15,609 bases of DNA from Clostridiales bacterium (GTDB lineage: Bacteria > Bacillota_A > Clostridia > Christensenellales > Christensenellaceae), in NCBI GenBank assembly GCA_003149735.1, contig QANA01000070.1, positions 1-15,609 on the forward strand. The letters run 5' to 3'. Numbering within the stretch: position 1 is the first letter of the stretch; every line of letters starts with the position of its first letter. The translations under genes were made by a program, and so were the position numbers. The notes under the pieces were generated by a model that saw only the letters and a list, made by a program, of their open reading frames with translations, was not told where the DNA came from and did not search any database. Positions 5,780 to 12,406 of the stretch are shown in pieces.

Positions 5780-6572
5780 GAGAAAAGTGGCAATAGTAAC
5801 CGGTGCCTCCGGCGGCATTGGAAGAGCAACAGCTGAACATTTAATGAAGGCAGGGTATGTCGTTTACGGCATATCCCGCCATCCGCAGCAATGGGGGGGA
5901 CTGCACTGTATTGCGGCAGATGTATGCGATGAAACGATGATTGCGCAGGCCATGGCAGAAATTTATCGCGCACAGGGGCGCATAGATTTATTGGTTAGCA
6001 ATGCGGGATTCGGTATTTCCGGTGCTATAGAACAGACTGAATTTTCTGATGCAAAACGGCAGTTGGATGTAAACTTCTTTGGTTTTTTCAACTGTGCCAA
6101 ACAGGTGCTGCCGTATATGCGTGTACAGGGATCAGGATGTATTGTAGCCGTCAGTTCGGTTGCAGGTGCATTGGCAATTCCGTTTCAGGCCTTTTATTCG
6201 GCCAGTAAAGCTGCTATAAACTCGTTCGTATTATCGTTGGCCAATGAGGTGCGCCCTTTTGGAATTCGCGTATTAGCTGTCATGCCGGGAGATGTACGGA
6301 CCGGCTTTACGGCAGCTCGGGAAAAAGGAAAAATAGATGAAGCATCGCCCTATGCGGAGCGTTTGGAACGCTCGGTATCGGGAATGGAGCGGGATGAACA
6401 AAATGGAATGACGCCTGATTATGTGGCGAAACGCATTTGCAGAGCGGCGCATAGACGTCATCCTCGCCCATTTTATACCATTGGCGGAAAATACCGTTTG
6501 TTTACTTTTTTGGCAAAATTATTACCGGCAAAGCTTTGCAATTGGGTGGTAGGAAAGCTATATGCTTCTTAA
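5772..6572 (+). CDS. Short-chain dehydrogenase/reductase, possible 3-ketosphinganine reductase
   Basis: A 266-aa classical SDR with a Rossmann fold. Motifs are the cofactor loop TGASGGIG (10-17), AADV (48-51), NAGFG (77-81), the catalytic Ser at 128/129, Y142 and K146 in YSASK, and PGDV (172-175). The C-terminal tail after residue 235 (FLAKLLPAKLCNWVVGKLY) is amphipathic and could bind membrane or lipid. It overlaps the synthase gene by 8 nt, so the two proteins are made together. Reduction of the 3-keto product of the upstream enzyme is the simplest joint role, comparable to SPT followed by ketosphinganine reductase. Alternatively it reduces an unrelated lipid ketone. A long terminator follows. 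Confidence 0.87.
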   Translation: MHERKVAIVTGASGGIGRATAEHLMKAGYVVYGISRHPQQWGGLHCIAADVCDETMIAQAMAEIYRAQGRIDLLVSNAGFGISGAIEQTEFSDAKRQLDVNFFGFFNCAKQVLPYMRVQGSGCIVAVSSVAGALAIPFQAFYSASKAAINSFVLSLANEVRPFGIRVLAVMPGDVRTGFTAAREKGKIDEASPYAERLERSVSGMERDEQNGMTPDYVAKRICRAAHRRHPRPFYTIGGKYRLFTFLAKLLPAKLCNWVVGKLYAS

Positions 6573-6579
6573 AAGAAAA

Positions 6580-6626
6580 ACATGTAATTAAAAAGCGCGG
6601 AATAACCGCGCTTTTTAATTACATGT
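6580..6626. terminator. Bidirectional terminator between convergent operons
   Basis: A perfect 21-bp inverted repeat (6580-6600 with 6606-6626) with a 5-nt loop, a GCGCGG/CCGCGC core, and A/T tracts giving U runs on both strands. Its right end abuts the stop codon of the phosphoribosyltransferase gene at 6627. Confidence 0.92.
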
Positions 6627-7187
6627 TCATGGAAGGGGATCTCCTTCGCTATCCAACATAGGTAAAGGGGCGAGGAATTGAATATCCTTGCGTTGTGCGG
6701 CGCTGCCTTCGGCAAGCACTGCCATTTTGCCCACGATATTACCGCCTGCTTTTTCTACCAAGGATTCCAAAGCTTTGAGCGATTCGCCGGTGCTGATGAC
6801 ATCGTCGACAATAAGAACTCGCTTGCTTTTCAGCAAATCGATTTCTGCCTGACCCAGATACAACGTCTGGACATTCTTGGTAGTGATGGAGTTGACGGTC
6901 ACACTGATGGGGTTTGGCATATAAACTTTACACCCTTTTCGAGCGACTACGTAAGAGTTGACTCCACTTTGCCGCGCCATTTCATGAATTAAGGGGATTC
7001 CTTTGGATTCTGCGGTGATCATGATGTCGTGCGGAGGCGCACATTGGAGCAAATCTCTGGCACAGGCAGAAGTTAATTGCACATCGCCGAACAAAATGAA
7101 GCCAGCAATACTAAGTTTTTCGTTCAGTGGGCAAACCAGTAAATCCCGTTCCAAGCCGGCAACCTGTAATTTAAAAAATTTTTTCAT
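6627..7187 (-). CDS. Adenine phosphoribosyltransferase-like protein
   Basis: A 186-aa type I phosphoribosyltransferase. The PRPP-binding motif VLIVDDVISTGES lies at 124-136. AESKGIPL (59-66) and YVVARK (79-84) match the adenine phosphoribosyltransferase group, which makes AMP from adenine and PRPP in purine salvage. The N-terminal 30 residues differ from the standard enzyme as I know it, so purine specificity is uncertain. GAGGAAT precedes ATG. It lies 27 nt downstream of murA on the same strand and is probably cotranscribed. It ends at the bidirectional terminator. Confidence 0.82.
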   Translation of the reverse strand: MKKFFKLQVAGLERDLLVCPLNEKLSIAGFILFGDVQLTSACARDLLQCAPPHDIMITAESKGIPLIHEMARQSGVNSYVVARKGCKVYMPNPISVTVNSITTKNVQTLYLGQAEIDLLKSKRVLIVDDVISTGESLKALESLVEKAGGNIVGKMAVLAEGSAAQRKDIQFLAPLPMLDSEGDPLP

Positions 7188-7214
7188 ACGATTCCTCTTT
7201 TTTTCTTTAGCAAA

Positions 7215-8513
7215 TTACTGGAAATCTAAATCCAGTTCCATCAATTCCTCTTCTTCTGCGGGAACACGAGAAATGTCTGCACCCAAAGAGATGAGTTTAT
7301 CCTCAATATGATCGTAACCGCGATCTACATATTTAATATTATAGATTTCCGTTGTGCCTTCTGCCATTAAACCGGCGATAATAAGAGCTGCACCTGCGCG
7401 TAAATCACTGGCTTTTACCTGAGCTCCGGTCAGGCGCTCCACCCCCTGCACGACTGCGATGCGATCATCAATGGTGACCTGTGCTCCCATACGACGGATC
7501 TCGTCGATATGTTTAAAACGCGCCTCGAAAATATTTTCCACAATTACACTGGCACCTTCTGCGGTACTGAGCAGAACAGTAGCCGGTTGCTGTAAGTCAG
7601 TTGGGAATCCGGGGTAGGGGTAAGTTTTGATGTTGGCAGCTTTGAGACGGCCGGTGCTGCGCACGCGAATGGCATCATCATATTCTTCAATTTCAACACC
7701 CATTTCCAACATTTTTGCAGAGAGCGCATCCATATGCATGGGGACGATGTTTTTGACCAACACATCTCCTTTGGTAGCAGCGGCTGCGATCATCAAAGTC
7801 CCGGCTTCGATCTGATCAGGAATGATACTGTAGTTGCAGCCGTGCAGGCTCTTTACACCGCGGATGCGAATAGTATCAGTGCCAACGCCACGAATACGCG
7901 CTCCCATCTGATTGAGAAAGTTGGCCACGTCGACCACATGAGGCTCTTTGGCGGCATTAATCAGCGTGGTATTGCCTTCGGCGAGCACTGCGGCCAACAT
8001 GACATTGATGGTTGCACCGACTGAAACCTGGTCGAAATAAATTTCGCAACCGGTCAACTTTTCCGCTTGTGCGTGAAAAACTCCATAATCGGTATCGACC
8101 TCTGCCCCCAATGCGTGTAATCCTTTCAAATGCAGGTCAATTGGGCGGCTTCCGATATCGCAACCGCCGGGCAGATAAACGCCGGTATCTTTAAAGCGGC
8201 CAAGCAATGCACCTACAAAATAATAGGAAGCGCGTAGACGTTTGGCCAAATTCAGGCGAACATTGCCGTCAATTACTTCTCGCGTGTCAATCGTTACTGT
8301 CGTACGATCTTTAAACTGGATTTTTGCTCCCAGACGGTTGAGAATATTCAACAATATGATGACGTCGTCAATATGCGGGACGTTTTCGATTGTAAAAACA
8401 TCTGCTGCCAATAAAGTGGCGGGGAGGATGGCAACAGCGGCATTTTTAGCACCGCCGACAAGGACCTCTCCATTTAACGGCCTGCCGCCATGAATGACAA
8501 ATTTTTCTTCCAT
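7215..8513 (-). CDS. murA: UDP-N-acetylglucosamine 1-carboxyvinyltransferase (MurA)
   Basis: Cytoplasmic enzyme of the first committed step of peptidoglycan synthesis: it transfers enolpyruvate from PEP to UDP-GlcNAc. The 432-aa length covers the full two-domain fold. K23 in GGAKNAA, the catalytic cysteine C118 in LPGGCDIGSRP, the loop GFPTDLQQ with its Asp, and LRAGAALIIAGL near the C-terminus are all present. Cys at 118 predicts fosfomycin sensitivity of this target. The C-terminus has an acidic tail (EEEELMELDLDF). AAAGGAG lies about 14 nt before ATG, rather long. A small hairpin region but no obvious terminator separates it from corA upstream, so readthrough from corA is possible. Confidence 0.97.
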   Translation of the reverse strand: MEEKFVIHGGRPLNGEVLVGGAKNAAVAILPATLLAADVFTIENVPHIDDVIILLNILNRLGAKIQFKDRTTVTIDTREVIDGNVRLNLAKRLRASYYFVGALLGRFKDTGVYLPGGCDIGSRPIDLHLKGLHALGAEVDTDYGVFHAQAEKLTGCEIYFDQVSVGATINVMLAAVLAEGNTTLINAAKEPHVVDVANFLNQMGARIRGVGTDTIRIRGVKSLHGCNYSIIPDQIEAGTLMIAAAATKGDVLVKNIVPMHMDALSAKMLEMGVEIEEYDDAIRVRSTGRLKAANIKTYPYPGFPTDLQQPATVLLSTAEGASVIVENIFEARFKHIDEIRRMGAQVTIDDRIAVVQGVERLTGAQVKASDLRAGAALIIAGLMAEGTTEIYNIKYVDRGYDHIEDKLISLGADISRVPAEEEELMELDLDFQ

Positions 8514-8600
8514 AAAATTTTAGCGTACTCCTTTAGGTTCTGCGAGCTGTGCTCAAAAGCACGGCAGGAAAACATATATGCCCTGGATGGGCAAATCGGC

Positions 8601-9536
8601 TTAGAACATCTTCTTTTTCCAGAAAATTGCGGCCACCAACGCTGACGCAACCAGCGAGATGCCTAACACGATATAAAAACCGGCAGGGCTGCCGATAAAC
8701 GGCATACTTTCGAAGTTCATGCCCCAGAATCCCGAAAAAATAGAAGGGATTGCCATGACGATAGTCATGGAAGCGAGGAATTTCATAACAATGTTAAGGT
8801 TGTTGGAGACAAGCGAAGCAAAAGCATCCATGGTACCTGAAAGAATTTCCATATAGATGCTTGCCATTTCGATAGCCTGCTTGTTTTCGATGATTACATC
8901 CTCCAAAAGGTCGGAATCTTCTTCATATTTAATTATATTATGGCTGCGCATGATTTTTTCCAAAATCACTTCGTTTGCCTTGAGTGAAGTAGAAAAATAG
9001 ACCAGCGATTTGTTGAGTCGCAGCATTTGAATCAGCTCACGATTGCGCATGGATTTATGCAGAATGCTTTCCAGACGGTCGGAAGCCTTATCGATCATGC
9101 GCAGATAACGCAAATATTTTGTAGCATTGCGGTACAACAGCTGCAGCAGAAAACGTGTTTTCTTTGCGGTATCAAAATCTTTTACCCGCCCGTTCCAGAA
9201 ATCTTCTACCAGTGCATTTTCTTCCAAACAGACGGTAATCAGATTTTGTTCGGTGATAAAAACGCCAAGAGGGATTGTCTCATAAGAGAAACCGTCTTCT
9301 GTAGGAACGATATGAGGAATATCGACGATGACGATATTCATGCCTTCTTCATAATCGATTCGGGCTGATTCCTCTTCATCGAGCGGATCGCGTAAAAAAT
9401 CTGCTTCAATATGCAGCTGGTCAGCCACAAAGCAGATTTCTTCATCGGAAGGATTGCCGAGATGTACCCAACAACCGGGCTCGATAGTGTCGAGCAGTTG
9501 CATTTCACCTTTTACTGTAGAAACAATTTTGATCAA
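8601..9536 (-). CDS. corA: CorA-family magnesium/divalent cation transporter
   Basis: A 311-aa inner-membrane channel forming pentamers that import Mg2+ (or Co2+/Ni2+). It has a large acidic cytoplasmic N-domain, a long helical region (about 130-250) and two C-terminal membrane helices (about 250-270 and 285-305). The signature GMN (272-274) ends the first helix, followed by FESMPF. The basic tail WKKKMF ends in the cytoplasm. The start is TTG at 9536-9534, chosen because the N-terminus MIKIVSTVKG...IEPGCWVHL matches the family pattern from its first residue; the next ATG (codon 12) would lose it. The start codon lies at the end of the T run of a terminator hairpin, so expression is probably set by the leader. 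Confidence 0.93.
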   Translation of the reverse strand: MIKIVSTVKGEMQLLDTIEPGCWVHLGNPSDEEICFVADQLHIEADFLRDPLDEEESARIDYEEGMNIVIVDIPHIVPTEDGFSYETIPLGVFITEQNLITVCLEENALVEDFWNGRVKDFDTAKKTRFLLQLLYRNATKYLRYLRMIDKASDRLESILHKSMRNRELIQMLRLNKSLVYFSTSLKANEVILEKIMRSHNIIKYEEDSDLLEDVIIENKQAIEMASIYMEILSGTMDAFASLVSNNLNIVMKFLASMTIVMAIPSIFSGFWGMNFESMPFIGSPAGFYIVLGISLVASALVAAIFWKKKMF

Positions 9537-9586
9537 AAAAACACCCGCTTTCTTTATGCGGGCTCAGATTTTTGAATACAGCCCGC
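9535..9586 (-). promoter_or_regulatory. Attenuator: alternative antiterminator and terminator before corA
   Basis: On the minus strand, GCGGGCT (9580-9586) can pair with AGCCCGC (9558-9564) as an antiterminator. The same second arm can instead pair with GCGGG (9544-9548), giving a 5-6 bp terminator stem followed by TG and seven Ts (9541-9535). The two folds are mutually exclusive. The terminator ends exactly at the corA TTG start and would also cover its weak ribosome site (GGGTG). Confidence 0.68.
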
Positions 9587-9671
9587 CTTCTTTGTTTGAC
9601 TGCGCCTGCAGGCGCACAGACAGATTGTGATAACTCAAAGGGTCCGTATCCAAGTTTTTTACCTCATTCAT
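9564..9671 (-). CDS. Putative corA leader peptide, 35 aa
   Basis: An uninterrupted ORF of 35 codons inside the corA leader, ATG at 9671 and TGA at 9566-9564. It begins MNEVKNLDTDPLSYHNL and ends EGGLYSKI. The stop codon falls in the shared arm of the attenuator. Codons 29-31 (GGC GGG CTG) form the left arm of the antiterminator, so a translating ribosome would break the antiterminator and let the terminator form. The DTDP stretch (8-11) resembles the acidic/proline codons that make ribosomes drop off at low Mg2+ in mgtL-type leaders. The ribosome site is weak (GAG about 9 nt upstream). An internal palindrome spans 9601-9616. Function is inferred from layout. Confidence 0.55.
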   Translation of the reverse strand: MNEVKNLDTDPLSYHNLSVRLQAQSNKEGGLYSKI

Positions 9672-9702
9672 ACAAAATTGCTCTGTTGGAGCATATATTA
9701 AA

Positions 9703-9731
9703 ATTATAAACTTTTTATCAATTAAAAGCAA
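9703..9731 (-). promoter_or_regulatory. Promoter of corA and its leader
   Basis: Minus strand TTGCTT (9726-9731), 17 bp, TATAAT (9703-9708). Start near 9696 gives a leader of about 160 nt. An alternative TTGATA (about 9716-9721) with ATATAT is possible. Confidence 0.6.
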
Positions 9732-9746
9732 CCCACTTATGGTATG

Positions 9747-9775
9747 TTTGCAGTAAACAAAATATGGTGTATAAT
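9747..9775 (+). promoter_or_regulatory. Promoter of DUF951-lepB
   Basis: TTTGCA (9747-9752), 17 bp, TATAAT (9770-9775), about 30 nt before the DUF951 start. It is back-to-back with the corA promoter. Confidence 0.72.
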
Positions 9776-9804
9776 GAACAAAAAAGGAAGGAAGAGGAAT
9801 TTTT

Positions 9805-9990
9805 ATGCAGGCTTATCCCATAGGGACACAGATAGAAACAAAAAAGGCACATCCCTGCGGCAGTAAAGTATGGCAGGTTATCCGTGCAGGGGCTGATTAT
9901 AAAATCAAGTGCAGCGGATGTGGGCGAATTGTCATGCTCCCTTATGAGGAACTGAAAAAGCGTGTGAAGCGGGTAATTGAACATGAGTGA
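9805..9990 (+). CDS. DUF951 family small zinc-ribbon-like protein
   Basis: A 61-aa protein matching DUF951, a conserved single-domain family in Bacillota. It carries HPCGS (C18), GADYKIKC and CSGCGR (C36, C39), followed by a basic C-terminal helix KKRVKRVIEH. Three cysteines suggest metal binding, and the fold and basic tail would suit nucleic acid binding, but the role is unknown. GGAAGAGGAA precedes ATG. Its stop overlaps the start of lepB (ATGAGTGA), so the two are translationally coupled. Confidence 0.88.
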   Translation: MQAYPIGTQIETKKAHPCGSKVWQVIRAGADYKIKCSGCGRIVMLPYEELKKRVKRVIEHE

Positions 9991-10519
9991 ACGGAGCGAG
10001 AAAAAGATTCGCATTTTAAAGGATGTGATGAGCCTGGTTGCCTGCTTTGCAATTGCGCTCATTGCGGCTATCGGAATACGGTTATTTGTATTTGAGTTGG
10101 TGCGGGTAGATGGGGATTCCATGAAACCGACTCTATATGACGGGCAAACCCTGTTTGTGGAGAAAATTTCTTTGTATACGGGAAACATACAGCGGGGTGA
10201 CATTGTCATTGTGCATTATCCGGGGCGCACAGGAGCTTATGTGAAGCGGGTGGTGGGCCTGGCAGGAGATACGATTCGGGTAGAAAACGGATACCTCTAT
10301 GTCAACGGAGAAAAACAGGAGGAAGATTATACCCTGGAGCAGGTGATGAATTGGGATACTGAACAGACGGTAGTGCCGGAAGGGTGTTATTATGTGATGG
10401 GGGATAATCGCAACGACTCTATGGATAGCCGCAGTATTGGCCCAATCCCCGAAGACGATCTGATTGGCAAAGCGTTGTTTGTGATCTGGCCGATTGGGGC
10501 AATCCATTCTCTTGGCTGA
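9983..10519 (+). CDS. lepB: Signal peptidase I (LepB/SipS type)
   Basis: Membrane serine protease that removes signal peptides from secreted proteins. It is 178 aa, the short single-anchor type of Gram-positive-related bacteria. One membrane helix spans about 16-36. The catalytic serine S46 is in GDSMKPTL and the general-base lysine K88 in YVKRVVGLAGD. GDNRNDSMDSR (140-150) is the third conserved box. ATG at 9983 is preferred over TTG at 9977 because it gives a start/stop overlap with DUF951. It has its own terminator. Confidence 0.96.
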   Translation: MSERSEKKIRILKDVMSLVACFAIALIAAIGIRLFVFELVRVDGDSMKPTLYDGQTLFVEKISLYTGNIQRGDIVIVHYPGRTGAYVKRVVGLAGDTIRVENGYLYVNGEKQEEDYTLEQVMNWDTEQTVVPEGCYYVMGDNRNDSMDSRSIGPIPEDDLIGKALFVIWPIGAIHSLG

Positions 10520-10520
10520 C

Positions 10521-10550
10521 AGGGCGCCCGGTGGGCGCCTTATTTTTTTT
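10521..10550 (+). terminator. Intrinsic terminator after lepB
   Basis: GGCGCCC/GGGCGCC (10523-10529 with 10533-10539), 3-nt loop, then TTA and eight Ts. It lies 28 nt before the next gene, which has no promoter I can recognise, so some readthrough is likely. Confidence 0.9.
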
Positions 10551-10577
10551 GGAAAACGAAATAGAAGGGAGTTTTCT

Positions 10578-11750
10578 ATGTATTTACTGGTATGCAATGC
10601 AGGGAGTACTTCTCTGAAACTTAAGCTTTATGCTATGCCGGAGGAAAAGGTACTGGCAGAGTGCCGCATGGATCGCATTGGCGATGCGGCGGGCAGCAGC
10701 TTTACCTATGTGGATGATTGGGACAGGGCGCAACAATGTACTGTAACGATTGAAAATTACGAACAAGGTTTGCACCTGTTTATGGAGCAATTAGGGGAAA
10801 AGCATTTGCATATGATTGAGGCAGTGGGCTTTAAGTCGGTGCTTTCCCGTGGACATACAGGGGTACATCGAATAGATGCGGCTGTGCTGGAAGGTATGCG
10901 GGAATATCTTTCGGTTGCGCCGGTGCACAATCGCTGTTATCTGGAGGTAATCGGAGTCTTTCAAAAATTGCTGCCGCAAGTTCCGCTGATTGGTGCGTTT
11001 GAAACTGCATTTCATCAGACAATGGCGCCGGAAGCGTATACTTATGCGCTGCCTTATGCATGGCAGGAACAATACGGTGTGCGTCGATATGGTTATCACG
11101 GTGCTTCACATGCTTATGTGGCAGAAGTGTTGAAAGAAAAGTTGGGTAATACATATCGGGCTGTTTCCTGTCATTTGGGCGGAAGCAGTTCTCTGGCTGC
11201 GATTGCAGACGGGAAAGGTGTGGATACCAGCTTTGGGTTGTCTCTGCAGGCCGGAGTGCCGCAAGGAAATCGTTGTGGCGATATCGACCCTTTTATTATC
11301 TTTCATATGGTACAAAAAGAGGGATGGACGCTGGAACAGGTAAAGGAAACTCTGGAATCACAAAGCGGGCTGAAGGGGATATCGGGAATCAGCGGCGATA
11401 TGCGGGATTTGGAGCGGGCCGCAGAGCAGGGTAATACTCGCGCACAGTTGGCTATTCGGATTTATTGCCGGGAGATTGCTCGGTATATCGGCGGGTATGC
11501 AGCATTATTGGGAGGCATAGATGCAATTGCTTTTACCGGCGGTGTAGGAGAGAATAGCAGCTTGGTGCGCGGTGAGGTACTTTCTTATTTTGGCTATTTG
11601 GGAGCGACGCAGCCCGGGCAAGCGGAGAAAGGGCGTATTTGTGAAGTGAGCGGAGCAGGAAGCAAATTGAGAGTATTTGTAATTCCCGCTAATGAGGAAC
11701 TGGGAGTGGCCAGAAAAGCTTATACTGCTGTTATGCAAAATGAAACATAA
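10578..11750 (+). CDS. Acetate-kinase-family protein, divergent active site
   Basis: A 390-aa member of the acetokinase family (ATP + carboxylate to acyl phosphate). Conserved parts: N7 in VCNAGSTSLK, H117 in APVHNR, YGYHGASH (171-178), HLGGSSS (199-205), R232 in GNRCGDIDP, FTGGVGEN (319-326) and E373/E374 in ANEEL. Two essential positions differ. The motif GxRxVHGG, which carries the catalytic arginine (R91 in Methanosarcina), is here GFKSVLSRG (84-92). The catalytic Asp of FDTAFH is Glu in FETAFH (141-146). GAAGGGAG precedes ATG at 10578; an earlier in-frame start would run through the lepB terminator. It may act on another carboxylate or be a weak or regulatory paralogue. No phosphotransacetylase is adjacent. 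Confidence 0.85.
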   Translation: MYLLVCNAGSTSLKLKLYAMPEEKVLAECRMDRIGDAAGSSFTYVDDWDRAQQCTVTIENYEQGLHLFMEQLGEKHLHMIEAVGFKSVLSRGHTGVHRIDAAVLEGMREYLSVAPVHNRCYLEVIGVFQKLLPQVPLIGAFETAFHQTMAPEAYTYALPYAWQEQYGVRRYGYHGASHAYVAEVLKEKLGNTYRAVSCHLGGSSSLAAIADGKGVDTSFGLSLQAGVPQGNRCGDIDPFIIFHMVQKEGWTLEQVKETLESQSGLKGISGISGDMRDLERAAEQGNTRAQLAIRIYCREIARYIGGYAALLGGIDAIAFTGGVGENSSLVRGEVLSYFGYLGATQPGQAEKGRICEVSGAGSKLRVFVIPANEELGVARKAYTAVMQNET

Positions 11751-11790
11751 ATGAAAAATAAACGAAAAATAAACGAAAAATGAATGAAAA
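11747..11790 (+). repeat. Four 11-bp tandem repeats
   Basis: Units ATAAATGAAAA, ATAAACGAAAA, ATAAACGAAAA and ATGAATGAAAA run without gap from the stop codon of the kinase gene to the terminator stem. This looks like a slippage-prone microsatellite. Confidence 0.85.
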
Positions 11791-11822
11791 GGACAGAACT
11801 TTTTTTGCAGTTCTGTCCTTTT
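11787..11822. terminator. Bidirectional terminator
   Basis: A 13-bp stem, AAAAGGACAGAAC/GTTCTGTCCTTTT (11787-11799 with 11810-11822). It is T-rich after the stem on both strands, so it serves the kinase gene (plus) and the acetyltransferase (minus). The 91 nt from 11823 to 11913 hold nothing recognisable. Confidence 0.9.
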
Positions 11823-11913
11823 ATTTGAAAATGATTTTAATAACTGCCCACAGAAAGGAACAGATAGTTATGCAGAACAGAAAATCATAATAAAAGAATT
11901 TTTGAAAAATAGA

Positions 11914-12393
11914 TCATGGTTGGCCTGAAAGAGGAAGCACCATTAACAGACAGGGATTATCCTGATCCCAGTATTCGGGCAAACATTGCAATGGCAGGAA
12001 ACCTTGAGCACGATAAAAGGCGCGCGTGCGCGCATATCCGGCATCAGAACAGGAGGAATCCAACGTTTTTACATGTAATAAAGCATAACGCTGCTTTTTG
12101 CAATAGGCAATTGCCTGCTGCATCAGTGCGGTTCCAATGCCATGGCGATGATAAGCAGGAAGAACTCCCATAACACAGATTTCACAAGCAAAGGGAGAAG
12201 TTTCCTGCAGTGCAAGGAAACCGATTGGTTGCTGCCTGTCGTAGGCTATGAGTACGGGAAGAGCTGCACTTTGCTCAATATAAGTTTCCCGTGCCTGAAT
12301 ATTTCCAAACCAGTCGGGCAGAGCGCGCAGGATACACGCAGCTGCCTTAGTTTTCTGATTTGGCGATTCGGCCAAAACGATTTTCCATGTCAT
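11914..12393 (-). CDS. GNAT-family N-acetyltransferase
   Basis: A 159-aa cytoplasmic acetyltransferase. The acetyl-CoA binding motif A is VMGVLPAYHRHGIGTALM (74-91), preceded by the strand LIAYDRQQPIGFLAL and followed by ARTRAFYRAQGFLPL (121-135), the usual C-terminal signature. The substrate is not predictable; this subtype includes many small-molecule and antibiotic-resistance-like acetyltransferases. It starts 13 nt after the mutarotase stop, with only a weak ribosome site, so it is probably translated by coupling within that operon. Confidence 0.9.
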   Translation of the reverse strand: MTWKIVLAESPNQKTKAAACILRALPDWFGNIQARETYIEQSAALPVLIAYDRQQPIGFLALQETSPFACEICVMGVLPAYHRHGIGTALMQQAIAYCKKQRYALLHVKTLDSSCSDAGYARTRAFYRAQGFLPLQCLPEYWDQDNPCLLMVLPLSGQP

Positions 12394-12406
12394 AAATAAA
12401 ACGCTT

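Noticed and set aside
9535..9696. M-box (ykoK) magnesium riboswitch before corA
   Set aside because: The leader lacks the conserved M-box sequence blocks I know and is coding for most of its length.
9977..9982. TTG start of lepB two codons upstream
   Set aside because: ATG at 9983 gives the usual overlap with the DUF951 stop and is a stronger start codon.
9718..10209. 163-codon minus-strand ORF over DUF951 and lepB
   Set aside because: It overlaps two conserved genes and their promoter on the other strand and shows no family features.
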